This document shows, in pieces, positions 1 to 4,721 of a stretch of 14,765 nucleotides of DNA. The position numbers were made by a program, and so were the translations under genes. The notes under the pieces were generated by a model. It saw nothing but the letters and a program-made list of their open reading frames with translations. It was not told where the DNA came from and did not search any database. Each line of letters opens with the position of its first letter. Positions within the stretch are counted from its first letter, which is position 1. The stretch is from an uncultured Desulfobacterales bacterium (GTDB lineage: Bacteria > Desulfobacterota > Desulfobacteria > Desulfobacterales > JAFDCJ01), in assembly GCA_945787595.1 (NCBI GenBank), contig CALZJV010000083.1:1-14765 (forward strand). The letters are read 5' to 3'.

Positions 1-5
1 CCGTT

Positions 6-557
6 ATGGCTGGACATCATTTGATACTCGGTGAGCGAACCGACTTTATCACCGGCGAAACCATCATTGATACCCATGATGAACGCTACCGGCAAAAGAT
101 AGCCCGCCTGCTTATCAATCACAAAGGGTATCAAAAAAAGGATATCAAACCACGTCAAGACCTGCTGGTCCAAGCCGGGGAAAACCGTGCCGTCATAAAA
201 ATTGATTTTCTGATCTACCTTTCGGGCAAGGTTTGCATGATAATAAAATTCGGCCCCGGTTCGATTGTCACTCGACGTCGACCGCTGCTGGCTGCATCGC
301 GGATTTTAGCACCCTATCAGATTCCCATTGCGGTGGTGACCAATGGCGAAGATGCCGAAGTCCTTGAAGGGGCTTCGAGTAGGGTCATTTCCCGGGGTCT
401 GGAAACGATACCACACAGGGAACAATTGATAGAAATTACTCATGCAGAACTTTTTAACCGGATTCCGGCCGAACGGATGGAAATGGAATCAAGAATCTTG
501 TATTGCTATGAAGTGGATGGAAGCTGTCCCTGTGATGAGAATGTATGCAAACTTTAG
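6..557 (+). CDS. HsdR N-terminal-like (PD-(D/E)XK fold) small protein, catalytic Glu missing
   Basis: A 183-residue protein resembling the stand-alone type I restriction HsdR N-terminal domain family (HSDR_N_2-like). The fold signature runs from about residue 25 (DERYRQKIARLLINHKGY) through D67 in KIDFLIY, then the strand KVCMIIKF, to VVTNGEDAEVLEG at 110-122, which matches the family's 'Y..P...VTNG' ending. In active members the second strand reads ECK; here the equivalent is I79-I80-K81, so D67 and K81 remain but the Glu is gone. The C-terminus has four cysteines (C167, C174, C176, C181) in a C-x6-C-x-C-x4-C pattern, possibly metal-binding. It is followed 47 bases later by a deaminase gene and is likely co-transcribed. 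No HsdM, HsdS or helicase part is present, so it is not a restriction system. The frame is open to the left edge, so a few N-terminal residues may be missing. The fold call is fairly good; the function is unknown. Confidence 0.75.
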   Translation: MAGHHLILGERTDFITGETIIDTHDERYRQKIARLLINHKGYQKKDIKPRQDLLVQAGENRAVIKIDFLIYLSGKVCMIIKFGPGSIVTRRRPLLAASRILAPYQIPIAVVTNGEDAEVLEGASSRVISRGLETIPHREQLIEITHAELFNRIPAERMEMESRILYCYEVDGSCPCDENVCKL

Positions 558-604
558 AATCCAGTGGCGGAGTGGGGGGGCTGATTCTAAGCTAAGGAAA
601 AAAA

Positions 605-1105
605 GTGGATTATCGCTTTTTCATGAAAAAGGCGCTGGACTTGGCTGAACAAGCGCTGTCCGAGGGTGAGTTTCCGGTGGGATGCGTGATGGCTTATCAG
701 GGCGAAATTCTGGTAACTGGTTCTCGTAGAGGCACCATCGAAGATGCTGGAAATGAAATCGACCACGCCGAAATGGTGGCATTGCGACGTCTGATTGAAA
801 TCGAAGACAAAATCGACCCCGGCCAAATAACCGTTTTTTGCACCATGGAACCCTGTCTAATGTGTTATGGAGCACTAATACTATCCAGCGTCGGAGAAAT
901 CGTATTCGCCTATGAGGATGTCATGGGTGGCGGTACCGGGTGTGAGTTGTCCCGTCTCAAACCGCTGTACAAAAATAGTCCGGTGAGTGTGGTGCCGGGC
1001 GTGTTGCGTGCGCAAAGCCTTAAACTATTTAAAACCTATTTTTCCAATCCGGCCAACAGTTACTGGAAACAGAGCTTGCTGGCCGACTACACATTGGGGC
1101 TGTAA
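605..1105 (+). CDS. Zinc-dependent nucleoside/tRNA deaminase-like protein (TadA/CDA family)
   Basis: 166 residues, the usual TadA length. Zinc-site motifs are intact: H54-A55-E56 (HAE, with Glu as proton shuttle) and P83-C84-x-x-C87 in TMEPCLMCYGAL. The N-terminal FPVGCV (23-28) matches the substrate-pocket GxPVGAV region. The reaction is hydrolytic deamination of a base, perhaps adenosine-34 of tRNA-Arg as in TadA. However, two TadA hallmarks differ: the conserved Asn of 'GxNxx' is replaced by SRRG (40-43), and the usual DPTAHAE reads NEIDHAE. The substrate is therefore left open; a guanine or cytidine-type deaminase is possible. The start is GTG at 605, preceded by AAGGA at 594-598 (6-base spacing). 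A later ATG at 623 (M7) is less likely because it would cut into the first helix. It lies close behind the HsdR-N-like gene. No clear terminator follows. Confidence 0.8.
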   Translation: MDYRFFMKKALDLAEQALSEGEFPVGCVMAYQGEILVTGSRRGTIEDAGNEIDHAEMVALRRLIEIEDKIDPGQITVFCTMEPCLMCYGALILSSVGEIVFAYEDVMGGGTGCELSRLKPLYKNSPVSVVPGVLRAQSLKLFKTYFSNPANSYWKQSLLADYTLGL

Positions 1106-1225
1106 CCTGGGCTGTCGAAAATTATGCTTTCTTTCGCATTGTTACTTTTAAAAAGTGATCCCATCTTTATTCCTCATAAATTTTGGATTTTAGAATTTGC
1201 ATATACTTTTTATTCGAAAAAATGA

Positions 1226-1303
1226 TTTAACCACGAAAAACACTAAATAATGCAAATTTTATCCTACAAATATTTCGTGTGTTTCGTGTATTTCGTGGTT
1301 AAA
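1226..1303. repeat. Imperfect palindrome built of CACGAAA/TTTCGTG units
   Basis: The left arm 1226-1243 (TTTAACCACGAAAAACAC) pairs with the right arm 1286-1303 at 17 of 18 positions, and pairing continues inward with a few mismatches to 1249/1280. The right arm is itself three 9-base units (1272-1280, 1281-1289, 1290-1298) of the form (A/G)TTTCGTG(T/G). It looks like a dispersed intergenic element rather than a terminator, because the loop is AT-rich and over 30 bases. From memory, AACCACGAAA-type repeats recur between genes in deltaproteobacteria; this was not checked. Confidence 0.75.
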
Positions 1304-1413
1304 ACAATAAAACTGTAAACTGGCAAATGAAGGCTGCCAACGTTAACATGGTTTTTATCCACAAATTGACGGGAAATGCATGAATTTCATTTTTAAAGTC
1401 CAAGTTAAGAAAA

Positions 1414-1439
1414 TTTTACTTGCATTTTTTACTTGCATT
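1414..1439. repeat. Perfect 13-base tandem duplication
   Basis: TTTTACTTGCATT occurs twice in direct succession (1414-1426 and 1427-1439). The second copy supplies the TTGCAT used in the proposed infC promoter, so the duplication could have created two alternative -35 regions or paired binding sites for a regulator. Confidence 0.85.
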
Positions 1440-1459
1440 TCTTAATTTTGTTATATATT
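1433..1459 (+). promoter_or_regulatory. Possible sigma-70 promoter for infC
   Basis: TTGCAT (1433-1438) and TATATT (1454-1459) resemble -35 and -10 boxes, but the spacer is 15 bases, shorter than ideal. They sit about 150 bases upstream of infC, which leaves room for the leader stem-loop at 1502-1550. This is the best candidate in the gap but is weak on its own. Confidence 0.3.
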
Positions 1460-1501
1460 CAAGCGGATGGATGTATCTCAAAATTTGTATTGGACTAGGC
1501 A

Positions 1502-1550
1502 GAGGTTTCTACCGGTTATTTATGAACAATTTTAAAAATCGGCAAGCCTC
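1502..1550 (+). promoter_or_regulatory. Stem-loop in the infC leader
   Basis: GAGGTTT (1502-1508) pairs with AAGCCTC (1544-1550), and CCGGTT (1512-1517) with AATCGG (1537-1542). This gives about 13 base pairs with a 3x1 internal loop and a 19-base apical loop. No T-run follows, so it is not an intrinsic terminator. infC-rpmI-rplT operons are controlled by L20 binding to leader RNA in both Firmicutes and enterobacteria. A similar role here is inference only. Confidence 0.45.
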
Positions 1551-1597
1551 AATAAAAATGTGCATGCGCGCAAAGGTAAACCACAATAGTTAAAGGT

Positions 1598-1612
1598 AGG
1601 AGGTAAAACATA
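1598..1612 (+). promoter_or_regulatory. infC ribosome binding site and AUA start codon
   Basis: AGGAGGT (1598-1604) lies 5 bases before ATA at 1610-1612. TAA at 1604-1606 is in the infC frame and overlaps the Shine-Dalgarno sequence, so translation cannot begin upstream of it. Between it and GTG at 1688 there is no ATG, GTG or TTG in frame. The site therefore decides the start. Confidence 0.85.
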
Positions 1613-2149
1613 GCTGCACCAAGACGACCCAATCGACCCATTCGATCAGATAAAACAAACATCAACAGAGATATCAGGGCCAGAGAAGTGAGAGTAATAG
1701 ACCCTGATGGCGGACAAATCGGTATTATTCCTACAAGACAGGCTCTGGAAACGGCGGCTGAATTTGGTCTAGACCTGGTGGAGGTTTCTCCCAATGCAAA
1801 TCCTCCTGTTTGCAAGATTATGGATTATGGTCGGTATCGTTATGAACAGACCAAAAAGAAACAGGAGGCAAAAAAGAAACAAAGCTCTTTTCAGGTAAAG
1901 GAAATCAAAGTACGCCCGAAAACCGGCGAGCATGACCTGCAAACCAAGATCGGCCATATAAGGAAGTTCATCGAAAGAAAAGACAAGGTGAAAGTGACCG
2001 TCATATTCCGGGGACGCGAAATCACTCTGTCCCGGTTCGGAATGGCATTGCTCGAAAAAATAGCACAGGAAACCGAGGAAATCGCTGCGGTGGAGCAGCA
2101 CCCCAAATTTGAAGGCCGTACCCTGGTCATGTTGCTGGCACCTAAATGA
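1610..2149 (+). CDS. infC: Translation initiation factor IF-3, AUA start
   Basis: IF3 binds the 30S subunit, prevents 50S joining and proofreads the start codon and initiator tRNA. From ATA at 1610 the product is 179 residues, the normal family length. Family hallmarks are all present: NINRDIRAREVRVIDPDG (residues 17-34), DLVEVSPNANPPVCKIMDYG, the basic linker KKKQEAKKKQ, QVKEIKVRP and FRGREI. Starting at GTG 1688 would give only 153 residues and lose the conserved N-terminal 'N..IRA.EVR' strand. A non-canonical start is a known feature of infC (AUU in E. coli), where IF3 represses its own message by rejecting poor start codons. AUA here implies the same loop. The next gene, rpmI, is unusually far away (541 bases). 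Confidence 0.95.
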   Translation: MAAPRRPNRPIRSDKTNINRDIRAREVRVIDPDGGQIGIIPTRQALETAAEFGLDLVEVSPNANPPVCKIMDYGRYRYEQTKKKQEAKKKQSSFQVKEIKVRPKTGEHDLQTKIGHIRKFIERKDKVKVTVIFRGREITLSRFGMALLEKIAQETEEIAAVEQHPKFEGRTLVMLLAPK

Positions 2150-2219
2150 TTAATTAGACCTGAAGGTTGTGCATTTGATTACAGAATGTATCAATACTTC
2201 CTAACCCGGATAAACCGGA

Positions 2220-2467
2220 ATTGAATATTTGTGGATGTCGCTCCCGGCCGTCGTAGCCATAGGCTACTATGGCAGAGTCGGCTCGCTTCGTCAATTTAAT
2301 CTCTATTCGGATATAGTTACCCGCAGCTTGCGGCGAGGGGTTGGTTTTTTTATAATTGATCCGTCGGCTTCCGGCCCCGCCTACGGGTCGGAGAGAAGGG
2401 CTTACCGGCCGGCTTCCGGCTTGTAGAGCCTACCGTTCGGAAGAGAAGCGGACCTTAAATATTCAAT
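2220..2467. repeat. GC-rich block bounded by an 11-base inverted repeat
   Basis: ATTGAATATTT (2220-2230) and its exact reverse complement AAATATTCAAT (2457-2467) enclose 226 bases clearly richer in G+C than their surroundings. Inside are small hairpins: GTAGCC-ATA-GGCTAC (2253-2267) and CCGCA-GCT-TGCGG (2321-2333). The latter is followed, after an 11-base gap, by T-rich DNA (2345-2351) and might act as a poor terminator. The block could be a decayed miniature inserted element, but no target duplication was seen and the 11-base match may be chance in AT-rich DNA. Confidence 0.4.
2366..2448. repeat. Diverged tandem duplication, about 45-base period
   Basis: Copy 1 (2366-2398) and copy 2 (2411-2448) both begin GGCTTCCGGC, both contain a GCCTAC core and both end in a CGG-A-GAGAAG stretch. 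Copy 2 carries a few extra bases in the middle. The pattern suggests an old duplication inside the GC-rich block. Confidence 0.55.
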
Positions 2468-2498
2468 ATTCATTCGACAGTATTCAATCATTTGGAGA

Positions 2499-2592
2499 TA
2501 GGGGTTTCGCCCTAGCGGCTGGATAGTAGTTCCGAGATCGTATATTGATTCTAAAGGTGGCGTGGGCCGGGTTTCGATAGCTCACGCCATCT
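2499..2592 (+). promoter_or_regulatory. Two hairpins in the rpmI leader, candidate ribosomal-protein control RNA
   Basis: A small hairpin TAGGG-GTTTCG-CCCTA (2499-2514) is followed by a strong 13-pair stem, 2555-2567 with 2580-2592 (two G-T pairs, 12-base loop CGGGTTTCGATA). No T-run follows, which argues against a simple terminator. It ends about 100 bases before rpmI. L20 represses rpmI-rplT through leader RNA in E. coli, so an L20 operator is a reasonable guess, but no direct resemblance to the known operator was established. Confidence 0.4.
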
Positions 2593-2690
2593 ACGTTTAA
2601 TTATTTGTATTCGTTAACTTGGCCCATTTTTTTTTATATATACAAGAAATCACTGATAGAATAAGATATTTTAATCAAGGAGAAGAATTC

Positions 2691-2888
2691 ATGCCCAAAA
2701 TTAAAACCAATCGCGCGGCCGCCAAGCGTTTTAAAAAAACCGGCACCGGAAAAATTGTTTATCGGAAATCATGTGCCAGCCATATCCTGACAAAAAAAAC
2801 CACCAAGCGTAAAAGAACACTTAGGAAGGCGCACCTCATTGCCAAATCCGACCGCAGAGAAATAAAATTGCTGTTACCCAACGGATAA
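2691..2888 (+). CDS. rpmI: 50S ribosomal protein L35
   Basis: A 65-residue, strongly basic protein of exactly the family's length. It begins [18 protein letters not shown], contains [18 protein letters not shown] and ends LLPNG, all typical of L35, a 50S structural protein. The ATG at 2691 is preceded by AAGGAG (2677-2682, 8-base spacing). An in-frame ATG at 2619 would add 24 atypical residues and has no ribosome binding site, so it is not used. rplT follows after an unusual 219-base gap. Confidence 0.97.
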   Translation: MPKIKTNRAAAKRFKKTGTGKIVYRKSCASHILTKKTTKRKRTLRKAHLIAKSDRREIKLLLPNG

Positions 2889-2890
2889 TT

Positions 2891-2988
2891 TGACAGATGA
2901 CAGATGTCGGAGGACAGAGCTCAGAGGACGGTAGTCAGATGACAGAAGTCAGAGAATATGGAATATGGAATGCGGAATGCGGAATGGA
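2891..2988. repeat. Two short-period repeat tracts between rpmI and rplT
   Basis: 2891-2953 is made of degenerate units such as GACAGATGACAGATGTC, GGACAGAG and AGTCAGATGACAGAAGTCAG, with a period of about 7-8. 2954-2988 is five consecutive 7-base units: GAATATG twice, GAATGCG twice, then GAATGGA. They sit in the middle of a normally compact ribosomal-protein operon. The rest of the gap (2989-3107) is AT-rich, with looser ACGATC and AATCAAC repetition, and ends in GAGGT before rplT. Confidence 0.8.
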
Positions 2989-3107
2989 TACGCTAAGGGC
3001 ACCAGGAATAGATCCTTTCCCCCAGTCAACTAATCAACCAATCAACAATTTAACTAATATCAAACGATCCTAACGATCTAAACGACAAAGATAACGAGGT
3101 AAACAAA

Positions 3108-3458
3108 ATGAGAGTAAAACGCGGATTCAAAGCCAGAAAACGTCGCAAGAAGATCTTGAAACTGGCCAAAGGTTTTCGCGGCGGCCGTAGCAAATTATTT
3201 CGCACCGCGGCAGATGCCGTCGACAAAGCCCTGATGTATTCTTATCGTGATCGCCGAACGCGCAAGCGAGATTTCAGACAACTCTGGATTACCAGAATCA
3301 ATGCCGCTGCCAGGCTGAACAATTTATCTTACAGCAAATTCATTCATGGGCTGAAGGTTGCCCGGGTTGAGCTTGATCGCAAGGTGCTCGCCGAACTGGC
3401 CATTTCCGATCCTGTCGGATTTAAGCGAATTGCAAACTTGGCGGCTCAAGAGCTTTAG
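3108..3458 (+). CDS. rplT: 50S ribosomal protein L20
   Basis: A 116-residue basic protein. The N-terminal helix has [20 protein letters not shown] and [10 protein letters not shown], followed by [23 protein letters not shown], the hallmark of L20. L20 binds 23S rRNA early in 50S assembly and is often the autogenous repressor of its operon. The length matches the family (about 117-119). ATG 3108 follows GAGGT (3096-3100) with 7-base spacing. pheS begins 16 bases after the stop. Confidence 0.97.
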   Translation: MRVKRGFKARKRRKKILKLAKGFRGGRSKLFRTAADAVDKALMYSYRDRRTRKRDFRQLWITRINAAARLNNLSYSKFIHGLKVARVELDRKVLAELAISDPVGFKRIANLAAQEL

Positions 3459-3474
3459 GGAATGTATATTAGGA

Positions 3475-4491
3475 ATGATACAATTGGAAAAAGATTTAGA
3501 CCAAATATATCGGCAGGGACTAAAAGAACTGGATGCGGTTGAAAACGCCGATGACCTCCAGGATGTCTCCGTGCGCTATCTGGGCCGCAAGGGCATTTTG
3601 ACCCGATTTTTACGAAATATTTCCAAGTTGCCGGTGGAGCAAAGGCCGGCGGCCGGGAAAAAGGCCAACGAGATTAAGAACTTGCTGGAAGAAACGCTCA
3701 GGCAGGCAACTGAAAAGCTTGAACCGCAAGGTGAGGCCAAAGATGCCGCAATCGATGTCTCTCTGCCTGGTAGAGCGGTTGCCTGTGGAGCTTTGCATCC
3801 GATTACCCAGACGAATCAGCAGATTTGTGACATTTTCTCCAAAATCGGGTTTGATATCGCCGAGGGTCCGGAGGTGGAGTCAGACTATTACAATTTCGAG
3901 GCACTCAACTTTCCCAAGGATCATCCCGCCAGGGATATGCAGGACACTTTTTTTATTACCGATGATATCGTTTTAAGAACCCATACCTCACCCAATCAAA
4001 TCAGAACCATGGAGAAGACATCGCCGCCGGTACGAATCATCGTCCCCGGCAAGGTCTATCGGTGTGATTCCGACCTGACCCATACCCCCATGTTTCACCA
4101 GGTGGAAGGGCTACTGGTGGATGAAAATATCTCTTTCGGTCATCTTAAAGGGATCCTGACAACATTTATACATCAATTGTTTGACGAACAAACGAGCCTC
4201 AGATTTCGACCCAGCTTCTTCCCTTTCACAGAACCCAGTGCTGAAGTGGACATCCTCTGCGTCATGTGCCGGGGCAAGGGATGCCGGGTCTGTTCACATA
4301 CCGGATGGCTTGAAATTCTCGGTTCCGGGATGGTTCACCCCGCGCTGTATGAAAATGTCGGATACGATCCCGACCGCTTTACCGGATTTGCCTTCGGAAT
4401 GGGGGTGGATAGAATTGCCATGCTGAAATACGGCATCGATGACATCCGCAAGTTTTTTGAAAACGACATGAGGTTTCTGACGCAGTTTTAA
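3475..4491 (+). CDS. pheS: Phenylalanyl-tRNA synthetase alpha subunit
   Basis: The catalytic subunit of the (alpha-beta)2 enzyme that charges tRNA-Phe. From ATG 3475 it has 338 residues, with an N-terminal coiled coil (about 1-85) for tRNA contact, then the class II core: motif 1 region HPITQTNQQICDIFSKIGF, motif 2 PGKVYRCDSDLTHTPMFHQVEG from residue 191, FFPFTEPSAEVDI, and motif 3 GFAFGMGVDRIAMLKYG at 304-320. A zinc-knuckle-like C262-x2-C265-x4-C270-x2-C273 insert replaces the short loop of E. coli PheS; such inserts occur in other bacterial PheS. The start is uncertain. AGGA (3471-3474) is too close for ATG 3475 but well placed for TTG 3484, which would trim three residues. The longer frame from 3358 overlaps rplT and is rejected. 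pheT follows after 230 bases. Confidence 0.96.
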   Translation: MIQLEKDLDQIYRQGLKELDAVENADDLQDVSVRYLGRKGILTRFLRNISKLPVEQRPAAGKKANEIKNLLEETLRQATEKLEPQGEAKDAAIDVSLPGRAVACGALHPITQTNQQICDIFSKIGFDIAEGPEVESDYYNFEALNFPKDHPARDMQDTFFITDDIVLRTHTSPNQIRTMEKTSPPVRIIVPGKVYRCDSDLTHTPMFHQVEGLLVDENISFGHLKGILTTFIHQLFDEQTSLRFRPSFFPFTEPSAEVDILCVMCRGKGCRVCSHTGWLEILGSGMVHPALYENVGYDPDRFTGFAFGMGVDRIAMLKYGIDDIRKFFENDMRFLTQF

Positions 4492-4501
4492 TTTAATTCG
4501 G

Positions 4502-4545
4502 AAAATGAGCTAAAATTTGAAATGAACTAAAATGAGCTAAAATTT
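4502..4545. repeat. 17-base direct repeat with a partial middle copy
   Basis: AAAATGAGCTAAAATTT occurs at 4502-4518 and 4529-4545. The 10 bases between (GAAATGAACT) are a degenerate partial copy. It begins 11 bases after the pheS stop. The remainder of the 230-base gap to pheT is AT-rich with no confident promoter; the pheT ribosome binding site is weak. Confidence 0.85.
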
Positions 4546-4721
4546 TGGTATTCTGTCAATTTTATAAATGAGAATGAGATAGAGCGCAGCGTTTCCTTAA
4601 TTTTAGGCATTTTAGTCAATTTAGATCACTTTGTTTATTATTCTATATCAGTCTGTTACAATAAAAGGCTAAAGCAAAGATAAATATTACAAAGAAGAAT
4701 TGACTACACCCGAGTTGGCAT

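Larger units (their letters stand above)
1106..1609 (+). other. Non-coding gap and infC leader
   Basis: About 500 AT-rich bases with no credible reading frame. It holds a 78-base palindromic CACGAAA repeat, a 13-base tandem duplication, a weak promoter and a stem-loop, each listed separately, and ends with a strong Shine-Dalgarno sequence for infC. thrS, which precedes infC in many bacteria, is absent here. Confidence 0.8.
2150..2690 (+). other. Long non-coding gap between infC and rpmI
   Basis: This gap is usually a few tens of bases; here it is 541. It contains a GC-rich block bounded by an 11-base inverted repeat (2220-2467) and two hairpins (2499-2592). A 65-codon frame at 2229-2426 has no family resemblance or ribosome binding site and spans repeats, so it is not called. 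The last 100 bases are AT-rich and end in the rpmI ribosome binding site AAGGAG (2677-2682). Confidence 0.75.

Noticed and set aside
2229..2426. 65-residue open frame in the infC-rpmI gap
   Set aside because: Lies within the repeat-bearing GC-rich block; low-complexity product and no ribosome binding site.
2891..2988. Possible CRISPR-like array
   Set aside because: Units are only 7-8 bases and contiguous, with no spacers and no cas genes.
3358..3474. Longer pheS frame starting inside rplT
   Set aside because: Would overlap rplT by about 100 bases and add residues not found in PheS; ATG 3475 (or TTG 3484) fits the family.
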